This document shows, piece by piece, positions 1-8,494 of a stretch of 64,000 nt of DNA. Every line of letters begins with the position of its first letter. Within the stretch, counting starts at the first letter, position 1. The notes under the pieces were generated by a model. The model did not search any database and was not told the DNA's origin. It was given only the letters and a program-made list of their open reading frames with translations. This DNA comes from Verrucomicrobiales bacterium (GTDB lineage Bacteria > Verrucomicrobiota > Verrucomicrobiia > Verrucomicrobiales > V1-33). The position numbers were made by a program, and so were the translations under genes. The stretch spans positions 62,001 through 126,000 of the forward strand of contig JAQGPJ010000048.1 of the NCBI GenBank assembly GCA_028293125.1, in the 5' to 3' direction.

Positions 1-24
1 TCCTTCCCGGCATCCCCTGCCCGG

Positions 25-2229
25 TCAGCGTTTGGGCATTTCGTCGTTTTCCAGCACCGCGCCGCGCAGCATTTTCCCGATTTCACCTGTTAGCCAGAGA
101 TAGTGATCCGCTGGCAGCCCGTCATAGGTCACAAACGGCGTCTCCCCAGCGGGCGGAGTGTTGCTGACTTTGAAGATGGCGGTGCCCTCGTCGATTTCAT
201 CGAACATGGCGACGTAGAGCATTTTGGCCCCGGCCCGTTTGCTGGAGACCGCCTGGGTCCACAGAAACTGGCCGCCCAGCCGGGGGATCTGGTTGAACCG
301 GCCCTTCTGCCGGCGCGTCTGCATCAGATTCGACCAGCTGAAGCCGGGAAAAATACCCGGCAGATAGTCCAGTCCGTGCTTCGAGGCCCATGCGGCATCG
401 GGGGCGCGTTCGTGTTTGGCCAGGTTGACAGCTCCGTCCGGATCGGCATACCGGCCCACGGGCCATGGGGCGATCACATCCGCCGCCAGGATCACCTTTT
501 CCAGATCGGAATCACTCACGGCATCGTTTTTGCCGGTGCGCCAATAAAACGGAACTCCCAGAATCACCGTGTTCCCCCCGTAAACCGGATCGTTTTTCAG
601 AAACTGCACCAGGCTGAGGCAGGCACCCGGAGCCGGGCGGTTGTCGCTGAACCCGATGCCCCAGAGCACCACCACCGGCTTCCCGCGGTGATGGATGTAG
701 TGGGGATCGGAACGGATGCCGCCCTCGCCGGCCATCCGCTTCCAGTCCCCGGAGACGTTGGGGAAAATGTCCTGCGCCCTGACTCCTGATAAGTCATACA
801 TCAGTCCCCACTCCACGCCGTGCGTTTTGGAGGCCCCGCGCACTCCGGCCAGCACGCGGTCGAGGTGCGGGCGCAGGGTTGCGTTGGCCGCCGGCTCCAC
901 GAAGCGCTGAAGAAACGCCCCATCAATGCCATACTGCCGCATCCAGTCGAAATGGCGGCTGACCGTTTTGGGATTCTGGGAATCAAAGACGTGGGCCACG
1001 CCGCCGTCGGCGTTGCGGAATCCGGTTTCCACCTTCTCATCGGCATCCAGATCCGAAGTGTCGGGCCACATCTCCACGGAGGAGAATCCGGGCTCGAACT
1101 TCCCCCGGCTGCCGTAATGGACCCAGCGGGCATTGTCCTCCTTCCGCAGTGGTGTGAACCAGCCCTGATAACCGGTGTAAACTTTTCCCTCCATGGTTTT
1201 GGATCCGGTGCCCGGCGTTTCGGCCGCCGCGCTGACCTTGGATTTATTTCCCTCCCCTGCGGGGGAGGGACCGGCGGAGGTGGAGGTGGACAGTCCGGTC
1301 AGGGGATGTTTCGTCAGCTGCCGCCAGGCGATCTCCTGCAGCAGCCGGTTCAGCTCCGGGTTCCGCCATTTGGGATCACCCGCTTTGGCCAGCACCTCCG
1401 GCATGGGCAGCCCCACAGGGGAGCGACGGTAGATGATGGCGAAGTTGCAGTAGGCGGAAAGGGCCTCAATGGCCGCCTGGGGATGCCCCAGCTTGTCCGT
1501 GAAAAGCTCCGCCTGTTTAGAAAGCCCCGGCGCCTGCCCGGCAATCAGTTTTTCCCGCAACTCCACCACACACTGCCCGACCGGCGCGATGTAAACCACC
1601 GGTCTGCCCAGCTTCTCATTGAGGGCCCGCACATAGGCATCCATCGCCGCAAAATACGGGGCGTGCAGCGCCTCCAGCATGGGGACGGTGGCGGCCTCGG
1701 GATCCACGTCAGCCTCGTTGCCTTGGAGCGGCCATTCAAACCTGTCCCACGGAAGCCAGAACTCCTGAAGGATCACCCGCGCACCGGGATTGTGGGCGGA
1801 AGCCAGTTCCGCGAATTTGGCGATGCCCTCATCCTCATCCGGGTGGAGCATGGAGGCCAGGGTCAGCACATCCACTTTCCCAGCCCGCAGCGCGGCTTTG
1901 GCCTCGTTTTTGTCATCGGGGATATCCCAGTGCTGGATGGCCTTGCTGCCGCCGATTTTAGAAACCCCAACAATGATGTGGTTTTTAATGCCGGCCTTCT
2001 CCGCCAAGTCTTGGAGGATGGGCGCAATGAACCAAGCGTGGAAGCTGTTCCCCACCGTGAAAACCCGCTGTCCGTGGGTGATGGGGATCACTTGGGCAGG
2101 CGGCAGCGGGCTGGTGGACGCGGCTGGTTCCTCCGCCCGGCAAAATCCGGTCAGGCTGGAAAACAGTGCCAGCGCCGGCAGCAGCACCACCGCCAGCCGC
2201 CGCCATGAAAAGCAAAGGTATCGGATCAT
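25..2229 (-). CDS. Secreted SGNH-like / GH71-GH99-like two-domain protein
   Basis: 734 aa with an N-terminal signal peptide (hydrophobic residues 11-30, cleavage near CRAEE), so exported. The first half (about 50-310) looks like an SGNH-type hydrolase domain with GNSFH at 60-64. A low-complexity Ser/Thr/Gly/Pro linker (about 310-350) joins it to a second half resembling the GH71/GH99-like TIM-barrel family: GYQGWF near its start, then WMRQYGIDGAFLQRF, and a glycan-enzyme-like C-terminus (FDEIDEGTAIFK). This second half is of the type annotated as xylosidase/arabinosidase or endo-alpha-mannosidase-like. Carbohydrate-directed activity is inferred from the fold; substrate unknown. It stands alone, divergent from the xylF-like gene. 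The linker DNA contains a perfect palindrome (see repeat entry). Confidence 0.75.
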   Translation of the reverse strand: MIRYLCFSWRRLAVVLLPALALFSSLTGFCRAEEPAASTSPLPPAQVIPITHGQRVFTVGNSFHAWFIAPILQDLAEKAGIKNHIIVGVSKIGGSKAIQHWDIPDDKNEAKAALRAGKVDVLTLASMLHPDEDEGIAKFAELASAHNPGARVILQEFWLPWDRFEWPLQGNEADVDPEAATVPMLEALHAPYFAAMDAYVRALNEKLGRPVVYIAPVGQCVVELREKLIAGQAPGLSKQAELFTDKLGHPQAAIEALSAYCNFAIIYRRSPVGLPMPEVLAKAGDPKWRNPELNRLLQEIAWRQLTKHPLTGLSTSTSAGPSPAGEGNKSKVSAAAETPGTGSKTMEGKVYTGYQGWFTPLRKEDNARWVHYGSRGKFEPGFSSVEMWPDTSDLDADEKVETGFRNADGGVAHVFDSQNPKTVSRHFDWMRQYGIDGAFLQRFVEPAANATLRPHLDRVLAGVRGASKTHGVEWGLMYDLSGVRAQDIFPNVSGDWKRMAGEGGIRSDPHYIHHRGKPVVVLWGIGFSDNRPAPGACLSLVQFLKNDPVYGGNTVILGVPFYWRTGKNDAVSDSDLEKVILAADVIAPWPVGRYADPDGAVNLAKHERAPDAAWASKHGLDYLPGIFPGFSWSNLMQTRRQKGRFNQIPRLGGQFLWTQAVSSKRAGAKMLYVAMFDEIDEGTAIFKVSNTPPAGETPFVTYDGLPADHYLWLTGEIGKMLRGAVLENDEMPKR
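1250..1269. repeat. GC-rich palindrome inside an interdomain linker
   Basis: CCCTCCCC-TGCG-GGGGAGGG: an 8-bp perfect inverted repeat with a 4-nt loop, located exactly in the DNA encoding the low-complexity linker of the SGNH/GH71-like protein. It is flanked by a short GGCGGAGGTGGAGGTGG purine-rich tract. The form resembles small REP/MITE-like palindromes that insert in frame in bacterial genes. Only this copy was seen in the window, so the mobile-repeat reading is an inference. Confidence 0.4.
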
Positions 2230-2515
2230 GTCTGGAAAACCTGCATACCGCAGGCCATGCGGCTATCAACGCAGGCAGCTTTGAGCCCTATCACGCGCCG
2301 TCCGCCGCTGCGTCCGGCACTGGCATCAAATCCGGGAAATTTCCAGCCGTCCGGCGACAGGCCGTTCAATATACCTTTAATCCCGCCGCCGTCCGGCGTA
2401 TGAAAATTGGCCACGCTATCCGGCTTACCACTGGCGGCAGGGTTTTGGACGCTTTTTTTGCTTCCGGCCTCCCCCTTGCCCCGCTATCAATCCCGATCCC
2501 GACTCGACGCACCCT

Positions 2516-3577
2516 ATGAAATCAGGAAATCTCAGTCACCGCTCCTTCATCGCCCTGCTCCTCGCGGCAGGCGCCGCCGTGGGCCTGCCCGCCTGCAATA
2601 AGTCCTCCGGACCGGATCAGGGTGCGGGCTCGTCCAGCGGCAAAAAAATTCTCATCGGCCTGTCCCTCGACACCCTGAAGGAGGAGCGCTGGCAGCGGGA
2701 CCGCGACACCCTGGTGGCGGAGGCGGAAAAGCTCGGCGCGGAGGTGGTCGCCCAGTCCGCCAATTCCGACGACACCCGTCAGATGCGTGATATCGAATCC
2801 CTCATCACGCGCGGGGTGGATGTGCTGATCATCGTGCCGCACAACGGCGACGCCCTCACCCGCGCCGTCAAATCCGCCAACGACGCCGACATTCCCGTGA
2901 TCTCCTACGACCGGCTGATCATGAACGCGGATATCAATTATTACCTGACCTTCGACAACAGGAAGGTGGGGGAAACCCAGGCCGCCTACGCCGTGGAGCG
3001 CCTGCCTAAGGACCGCCCGGCCCGCATCGTGCGCATCTACGGCGCGCCTACGGACAATAACGCCAAGCTCTTCAAGGAGGGTCAGGACGCGGTGCTGAAT
3101 CCGCTCATCAAGGAGGGAAAAATCGAGGTGCTGCATGAGGACTGGGCGCTCGACTGGAAGCCGGAGAACGCCAAGAAGATCATGAACGCCGCCATCACCA
3201 AGGCCGGCACCAGCATCGACGCCGTCATCGCCGGCAACGACGGCACCGCGGGTGGAGCCATTCAGGCGCTGATCGAGGAAGGTGTGGCCGGAAAGGTCAT
3301 GGTCATTGGCCAGGACGCCGAACTGACGGCCTGCCAGCGCATCGTGCGCGGCACCCAGTCCATGACCATCTACAAACCCATCAAGGACCTCGCCAAACGC
3401 GCCGCGCGGATCGCTGTCGATATTGCCAAAAAGAACCCGCCCACCGTCACGGAGCATCTCAGCAACGGCTTCAAGGAAGTCCCCACCATTCTCGAAAAGG
3501 TTATCGCCGTGGACAAGGACAACCTCACCCAGACGGTTGTCGCCGACGGCTTCCATAAGGCTGAAGACCTCAAGTAA
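2516..3577 (+). CDS. xylF: D-xylose ABC transporter substrate-binding lipoprotein (XylF-like)
   Basis: 353 aa. Lipoprotein signal peptide with lipobox LPAC (Cys27), then a type-1 periplasmic binding fold. Family signatures include IGLSLDTLKEERWQRD, LIIVPHNG, ISYDRLI, YYLTFDN, IYGAPTDNNA, AGNDGTAGGAI and the late IGQDAELTACQRIVRGTQSMTIYKP segment, all characteristic of XylF-type xylose binders. The protein would capture xylose (or a related sugar) in the periplasm for an XylG/XylH importer. No ATPase or permease gene follows: the next intact gene is unrelated and on the other strand. The partner genes must be elsewhere, or the protein serves sensing. Start chosen at the ATG that gives a canonical lipoprotein signal. 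Confidence 0.88.
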   Translation: MKSGNLSHRSFIALLLAAGAAVGLPACNKSSGPDQGAGSSSGKKILIGLSLDTLKEERWQRDRDTLVAEAEKLGAEVVAQSANSDDTRQMRDIESLITRGVDVLIIVPHNGDALTRAVKSANDADIPVISYDRLIMNADINYYLTFDNRKVGETQAAYAVERLPKDRPARIVRIYGAPTDNNAKLFKEGQDAVLNPLIKEGKIEVLHEDWALDWKPENAKKIMNAAITKAGTSIDAVIAGNDGTAGGAIQALIEEGVAGKVMVIGQDAELTACQRIVRGTQSMTIYKPIKDLAKRAARIAVDIAKKNPPTVTEHLSNGFKEVPTILEKVIAVDKDNLTQTVVADGFHKAEDLK

Positions 3578-3604
3578 GCCGCCGGCGTGATGGCATCCGG
3601 CCCA

Positions 3605-4014
3605 CTATTGGCCGGCACCGGCCTCACGCACAGTTGAGCCGTATTCCCCGTTCCGGGCCGCAATGGCGGTTTTGGACTCTTCCACCGCTTTGCGGATGGT
3701 GGAGGTCACCACCGGGCGTGCGGCGGTTTGGTCGAGGAAGAGCAGTTCCTCACGGCTGCCGTAGGTTTTGACGAGGTCCAGGCACCAGCCGCGCACCTGG
3801 GGGAAACATTGTCGGCGAAAAGTTTCACCGTGAGCTCTATAAGGTGTGGCACCACGACCTTGGAAATGCCCTGCCCCAGCCCCCATGAGGCCCGCTCCGG
3901 GCCACCGTCCTTGCTGCAGGAATGCATCAGACTCCATGCAGCGGGCAAACTGCTAAATCTGTCACGGCCAACCCTGCAGAGCAGCATGGCCGGATACTGC
4001 GCCTGCACGTCCAA
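3605..4014 (-). pseudogene. Frameshifted remnant of an unrecognised gene
   Basis: Two minus-strand frames look coding in succession. One runs from about 4014 down to about 3820 (ends ...VVVPHLIELTVKLFADNV). The next continues from about 3820 to 3605 (starts PQVRGWCLDLVKTYG, then EELLFLDQTAARPVVTSTIRKAVEES). The switch falls in a TTTCCCCC run, and a one-base correction there would give a continuous reading frame of about 130 codons. The family is not recognised. It is probably a decayed or truncated gene, or a sequencing indel. The N-terminal part may be broken as well, since no convincing start is seen. Confidence 0.4.
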
Positions 4015-4037
4015 TAGATTGCAAAGGGACTGAGAGT

Positions 4038-5237
4038 CTAAAAAGTGATGCCCACTCCTGTGAAAACACCTGAAGTCATGGTGTCATAAGTGAAGCCTCC
4101 ACTGGTATAATCCATTTCAAGGCACCTGTAACCAAGCTCAAAAGTGACCTTCCTGCCACACTGCCAACCGAGGCCTGCATAAGCCTGCCATGCGAGATCC
4201 GAACCCACTCCAAATCCCCCTATGTCCGCACGGGCGGCAGCGTAAAAACGGCTGGTGAAGTTATAACGGGCGCGCACTCCAATGATCGGATCAATCCAAT
4301 CCTCCGAACCGGAAACACGGTCCGGGACAGCGGCCGTAAGTGCCTCCTCAATCCGCTGAGCCAATTTTTTTTCCGCCCGCAGGATCGCCTGCTGTGCTTT
4401 GTCCCGCAGCCGGGCTTTGGTTCCGGAGACGGCGGCACTGGCCACTGCGGCGGTTTCCATCAAATTCTCCGCCTTCACGGCCAACCGGGCGTTGACAAGC
4501 TCCCGTATGGCATCGCTGACCGGCCCGTCGCTTTTTTCAAAAAGTTCCAGTGCCCCGGGAAGATTGGGATGTCCGGCCAATACCTGGTCCACGCGTTGCT
4601 GCAGGGACGATTCGACCGCTTGCCTCACCCGCGACTGCACTTGCGGAACGGCCTGACGCACAGCTGAATCAACACGGCTGACGGCTTCCGATGCCAAGTC
4701 TCTGGAAAAAGATTCAATGCCTGCAGTGTCGGCATGGAATCCCAGGCTGCTGTCGAGATGCATGTAACGCACCCCGGCGAAAACATCCAGGAAGCCCCGT
4801 TCATTTTCCCAGATACGGTAGCCTATGGAGGCTTCGGCCATAATCTGCTCCACCTCCACGTCAATGGTGGAGAGAAGCCGTCCAGGGGTCCCGTCATCAC
4901 CGGACATTTTCAGATACATGCCGTCCAGAAGGAGCATCCAGCGGTCATGCCTCACCTCCGCCTGCAGGGCCGCGGTCATCTCAAGATTTTTTAAAATCTC
5001 GTTGAATGACACATCGGTTTCCGCCGTGTATCCTTTAACGCCGGTGGTGCCCTCCATACCCGCAAGCCATCCGTAAGGACGCACCGTAACCTCCCAAAGG
5101 GACGTGGGAGGCGGCGGATTATAGGAAGGCCCGCCGTCCATCGAAACGGTCGGAGCACCGGCTTCAGCGTTTCCCAGCTGAAAAGCAGCGAGAAAAGCCG
5201 CAGCGGCCGCAATTAATAAAAAGCATTTTGATTTCAT
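4038..5237 (-). CDS. Outer-membrane beta-barrel protein with inserted helical domain
   Basis: 399 aa with a signal peptide (hydrophobic 5-20, cleavage near NAEAG). Residues 46-165 and 313-399 show alternating amphipathic strands typical of a small outer-membrane barrel (WEVTVRPYGWLAGMEG, ASIGYRIWE, VFAGVRYMHL; later IIGVRARYNF, YAGLGWQ, FELGYRCLEMDY) and end in the aromatic terminus VGITF. Between them, about residues 170-312, lies a long Ala/Glu/Arg/Val-rich stretch without strand character that should be helical. Function unknown. It is the last gene of the putative Ysc84 transcription unit; 210 AT-rich bases separate it from the lipoprotein gene upstream. Confidence 0.7.
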   Translation of the reverse strand: MKSKCFLLIAAAAAFLAAFQLGNAEAGAPTVSMDGGPSYNPPPPTSLWEVTVRPYGWLAGMEGTTGVKGYTAETDVSFNEILKNLEMTAALQAEVRHDRWMLLLDGMYLKMSGDDGTPGRLLSTIDVEVEQIMAEASIGYRIWENERGFLDVFAGVRYMHLDSSLGFHADTAGIESFSRDLASEAVSRVDSAVRQAVPQVQSRVRQAVESSLQQRVDQVLAGHPNLPGALELFEKSDGPVSDAIRELVNARLAVKAENLMETAAVASAAVSGTKARLRDKAQQAILRAEKKLAQRIEEALTAAVPDRVSGSEDWIDPIIGVRARYNFTSRFYAAARADIGGFGVGSDLAWQAYAGLGWQCGRKVTFELGYRCLEMDYTSGGFTYDTMTSGVFTGVGITF

Positions 5238-5447
5238 AAATTTTTGCCTGCGTGGATGCTCTGAACAGTTTTAACAAACTGACAGTCGTGAAGATCAGGC
5301 TGGAATGACACCCGATGCGCCGACCGGAATTCCGGGCGGTTCCCGCACAAAAACGACGGTGGCCAACAGGAGTGTGCTGTAGGGAAAAGTTGGGCTCAAG
5401 TTCCACCCAAATTTTTAATAATTAACTTTATTTTTATTAAAAACCAT

Positions 5448-6197
5448 TTACCAAGGCTTCAATGTTACAGATTTTGGACGGTTCACGACATGACCCGGAT
5501 TTGTATTCAGGAGCTCGGCAAACTCCGAGGCCCAATCGGCAATATTCCCTTCCGCTCCATGATACCAGCTGTAGCTGCCAAGATTGACCGGGGCAACCTT
5601 ATCGGCGCGCCGGTCGGCAAAAGTGGCAATGATCTCACCGGTGCCGCCATCCCGCAGCCGGCCTTCAATGGCAATACTGCCACGTCCCGCCGCCGAAAGC
5701 AGTCCGGCACCCGGAACCACAAGGCCCGCCGCTGTCGCTCCGGCATTCCAATAGGCTTTGGAGGGGACCAACTCGACCAAGGCAAGCTCAATAACCAAAA
5801 CTCCGGGGCCCGGGCCGGCTGCAGGCGGAATATGGTCTCCGGGATAGCTGGCGAGAGCCTGGTTGAACTCCGCCCGCATGCGCTCGGCAAGTTGCCGGGT
5901 GTCGCTTTGAAGAACATTTTTCCGCTCGCCCTGCTGCTGCCACCAAGTCTGTTCGGCCATATAACGGGTGTTGACCGGGGCGATGTAAACGGATTTGAAC
6001 TGATCCTTCACTGGTCGGCCGCGATATGTCTCCGCCACCCAGCTCTGGCGCAGGAACGCTGCGCGGGTGGTCATGGGAGCGGTGGACGGGTTGTAACCGG
6101 ATGGGGCTGCGGGTGCCGTGTCGAACACGCTGCACGAGGAGAGTGCGGCCAGCAGAAAAACAGACAGGCTGCCCTTGGCAATAAAATGCAAATTCAT
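5448..6197 (-). CDS. DUF3313-like outer lipoprotein
   Basis: 249 aa; lipoprotein signal with lipobox ALSSC (Cys22). The mature protein carries VYIAPVNTRYM near residue 70, a helix with MRAEFNQALASYPG, then VLVIELALVELVPS and a C-terminal pattern (IAIEGRLRDGGTGEIIATFADRRAD) typical of DUF3313-type lipoproteins. No enzymatic motif; presumably anchored in the outer or inner membrane. Molecular role unknown. The leader between it and the next upstream gene is only about 50 nt and extremely AT-rich, with a direct repeat of TTTAAATTTATTT. Part of the co-oriented envelope-gene run 8114-4038. Confidence 0.65.
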   Translation of the reverse strand: MNLHFIAKGSLSVFLLAALSSCSVFDTAPAAPSGYNPSTAPMTTRAAFLRQSWVAETYRGRPVKDQFKSVYIAPVNTRYMAEQTWWQQQGERKNVLQSDTRQLAERMRAEFNQALASYPGDHIPPAAGPGPGVLVIELALVELVPSKAYWNAGATAAGLVVPGAGLLSAAGRGSIAIEGRLRDGGTGEIIATFADRRADKVAPVNLGSYSWYHGAEGNIADWASEFAELLNTNPGHVVNRPKSVTLKPW

Positions 6198-6250
6198 ATA
6201 TTTATATTTAAATTTATTTTTGATTCTGATTCTGATTTAATTATTTAAAT

Positions 6251-6715
6251 TTATTTCACAATAATCCAGACCGCACCCCCCTGATACATCACAGACCGGT
6301 AGTAAATGCCACCCACATACCGGCAGCTGTAGCCGCGGTAAACAACTGTTGTGTACCCCGCCGGCACGGCCCGGATGTAGCCGGAAGGCAGTGGTTTGGC
6401 GACGACAACGGTTTTTTTACTGACAACGACCGTTTTAGGAGGATAAACCGGGCGGGTTGAAACGGCCGCGCCGTTGGGACCCACATAAGCTTTGCCGTTT
6501 CTGGTCACGGCCCCGGCTCTGCCGTCGGCGCCTTGGACCGCAACTCCGCGGGGGCCCACGTAGGCGCTGCCGCCGCGGGATGACTGGTATTGAGTGCCCC
6601 GTCCGGCGGGTGAACTGCTTACGCCATAAGTGCGTCCCGCATAAGTCATTGAGCCAGTGAGGATCAGTAAAGCTGCAACCAGAACACAGCGTGGAAAATA
6701 AAATAACGTTTTCAT
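6251..6715 (-). CDS. Small secreted Gly/Tyr/Val-rich protein
   Basis: 154 aa with a clear signal peptide (residues 10-26, cleavage after TYA). The mature part contains two near-repeated units, AYVGPRGVAVQGADGRAGAV and AYVGPNGAAV, followed by a KTVVVSKKTVVV segment and an aromatic C-terminal region ending in GGAVWIIVK. This layout occurs in small periplasmic or surface proteins of unknown function. It starts 21 nt after the DUF2092 gene, so cotranscription is likely. No catalytic residues are evident. Confidence 0.6.
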   Translation of the reverse strand: MKTLFYFPRCVLVAALLILTGSMTYAGRTYGVSSSPAGRGTQYQSSRGGSAYVGPRGVAVQGADGRAGAVTRNGKAYVGPNGAAVSTRPVYPPKTVVVSKKTVVVAKPLPSGYIRAVPAGYTTVVYRGYSCRYVGGIYYRSVMYQGGAVWIIVK

Positions 6716-6736
6716 GGGGAATTTGAGTTCAAGTTG

Positions 6737-7503
6737 TCATTTTTTGGCCTTGGCCATCATTCTGGCTGTGCTCCACATTTCAATTTTTTCGCTGCCTTCA
6801 GGCGGAGTGAAGACAAAATCAGCAGGGGTCACCGGTGCCGCGAGGTTCCATTTGGAGAATGAAACGCGCAGCTGCGGTTGGCCCTCACGGTTGAAAGTGG
6901 CAATCAACTTGTGCGGAAGCTGGTCTTTAACGCCGATCCAAAGCTCGGCATTGGCGTCCGGTCCCTTCAATTCCAGCCGGTGGCATTTCACACCCCCCAA
7001 ACCGGGAAACCTCCCCGGTATTTTGGCAAGCCCGGCATAAGTGACCGTGCGGGCCTGACGATGAAAATCAGCATAGGGATCGCTCAGCGCAAATTCCGCC
7101 AGTGGCGGGGTGAAACCATATTTTTCATCAAGAACGGCGACGAGACCATCAATGGAGGTGGCTATGGGCACTATGGAATAGCGGCCCGCTTTTTCATCAA
7201 GCAGAGAGAGGGCGCGGCCATCAAAAACGAATCTGCGCACGCCATTCCGGCTGGACGAACACGCAGCCAGCCTGTTTGGGCGCTGCACTGTGATATCAAT
7301 AAGCGCCTTCTCCGGGATGCCTGTCCCTCCATCAGGCCGGCGTCAATTTCACGGACCGCCCTGAAGGTGAAGCTCTGCGAAGCGGCCAGTTTGGCCGACA
7401 TCTGCCGGAGAAGCTGATCAGCGTCGGGGACCGGGTCCGCCGCCAAAGCCGGCAGGAGAGAGCAGGCAAAAGCCGCAAAAATGGTGGTGATTCGGGTTTT
7501 CAT
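6737..7503 (-). pseudogene. DUF2092 family periplasmic protein, interrupted by one frameshift
   Basis: The N-terminal frame (7503 to about 7320) encodes a signal peptide (ending LPALAADP), then ADQLLRQMSAKLAASQSFTFRAVREIDAG. The remainder lies in another minus frame that is open from about 7318 to 6737 (IPEKALIDITVQRPNRL, then FVFDGRALSLLDEKAGRYSIVP and LDEKYGFTPPLAEFALSDPYADF). Together they make a normal DUF2092 protein. The break lies in GGCATCCCGG at about 7312-7322, where one base is missing or two are extra. DUF2092 proteins are exported, lolA-like proteins of unknown role. Start chosen at the ATG of MKTRITT; a GTG at 7524 is possible. Spacing to the Ysc84-type gene upstream is short. 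Confidence 0.7.
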
Positions 7504-7541
7504 ATACCGTAATAAGGTGGACAAAGCAGTCCGTTCTTTAA

Positions 7542-8114
7542 TTAATTCAGACGGGAAATTTTGGACCCCTGAAGCCCGAGGCCGCCCATCAGACCGCGCT
7601 GGTTGAAGAAAAAGGCATAGGTGCCTTTATTGATGGTGGTGGTGGACAGTGAGCGGGAAATGCCCTGATCCACCACCACAAGGCTTGGGCTGCTTCCGAT
7701 TTCCCAACCACCGCTCCGGTTGATATTTTGAAATGCCTCCCGGTCCATGAGAAAAAGCGCATACCCGTATTTCTGCACGCCGGCCTGCAGGCCATAGGAG
7801 AGACCGGCAGTCTGATAAAAGCTCCGGATACTCCCGTCCGGAAGAATGAGGGCTCCATTTCCGCCCATCCCGCCCACAACGAAGCCGCCTTTGGTGATGT
7901 TCGGGAAAACAAGAATGCCCTCCGCCCGGGCACCGAGAGCGCGTGCCTGGGGGTTTTCCTGATAAAGCCCATGCAGTGCGGCACGTGATTCCGCAGCAAT
8001 GGAGGAAGTCATGGTGCTGGTGGCCGCAGGCTGCGTGGCACAGCCCGTGAAACCCAGACAGACCAGGGCCATGCCAAGAATAACTTTCGCGTATGATATC
8101 AATTTATTTTTCAT
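7542..8114 (-). CDS. Ysc84/SYLF-domain lipoprotein
   Basis: 190 aa; lipoprotein signal with lipobox GFTGC (Cys25). The rest matches the Ysc84 (SYLF) lipid-binding domain: AEGILVFPNITKGGFVVGG, GALILPDG, YQTAGLSYGLQAGVQKYGYALFLM and the C-terminal GTYAFFFNQRGLMGGLGLQGSKISRL. In bacteria this domain is found in envelope lipoproteins thought to bind phospholipids. It is the first gene of the run 8114-4038, so it is the gene most directly served by the regulatory palindrome at 8418-8435, although a leader of about 300 nt intervenes. Confidence 0.85.
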   Translation of the reverse strand: MKNKLISYAKVILGMALVCLGFTGCATQPAATSTMTSSIAAESRAALHGLYQENPQARALGARAEGILVFPNITKGGFVVGGMGGNGALILPDGSIRSFYQTAGLSYGLQAGVQKYGYALFLMDREAFQNINRSGGWEIGSSPSLVVVDQGISRSLSTTTINKGTYAFFFNQRGLMGGLGLQGSKISRLN

Positions 8115-8494
8115 AAAAAATCAGAATTTATCAGTTTAGAATAAGTTTTTAATTTAAATTATTGATTATAAACAGCAGGTCGGCGCATCCAGGGCGCACA
8201 CTGCTTTTGGCGTGGAGAAAATGGGACCGTGGTCTTCATCGTGACCGCATGACAGTGCTGACGGCATCCAGCGGGAACACGAATGTCCCTGCATTGCCCG
8301 GCCATGCACCGATGACCCGAGAAATCGGAGGCGGGACCGGCCAGGCAGAATGTTGGCTGAACACTTAAGGCTGTTGATCATCCGCCGCCACCATGAGCCG
8401 CCCCGCAGGGGTTGTATATTATACCTTGGTTCAATTTCCTAAGAAATTGCCGGAATGCTCCATTGGACTTCAGCTCAGCAGAAACATTTAAAAT
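8115..8494. other. Intergenic region, 380 nt, with one copy of the island palindrome
   Basis: No convincing gene. The 5-prime leader of the Ysc84-type gene (8115-8165) is strongly AT-rich. Short open frames on both strands (about 68-71 codons, 8162-8381) lack coding character or recognisable content. The palindrome at 8418-8435 is the only structured element seen. Confidence 0.6.
8418..8435 (-). promoter_or_regulatory. Island palindrome, copy 1 (ATTGAACCAAGGTATAAT on minus strand)
   Basis: One of four 18-bp sites that share ATT at the left end and the 13-bp core ACCAAGGTATAAT. This copy has the least symmetric left arm. It lies between the end of the decayed response regulator (8495) and the Ysc84-type gene (start 8114). 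Its TATAAT end points toward the Ysc84-type gene. It could hold the -10 hexamer itself, or be an activator site with a downstream -10 (CATGGT begins 23 nt past the motif). Confidence 0.65.

Noticed and set aside
820-2208. 462-codon plus-strand frame
   Set aside because: Antisense to the SGNH/GH71-like gene and of shadow composition.
8162-8381. Two short overlapping open frames (68 and 71 codons) on opposite strands
   Set aside because: No coding character, no family, no ribosome-binding site; probably non-coding leader.
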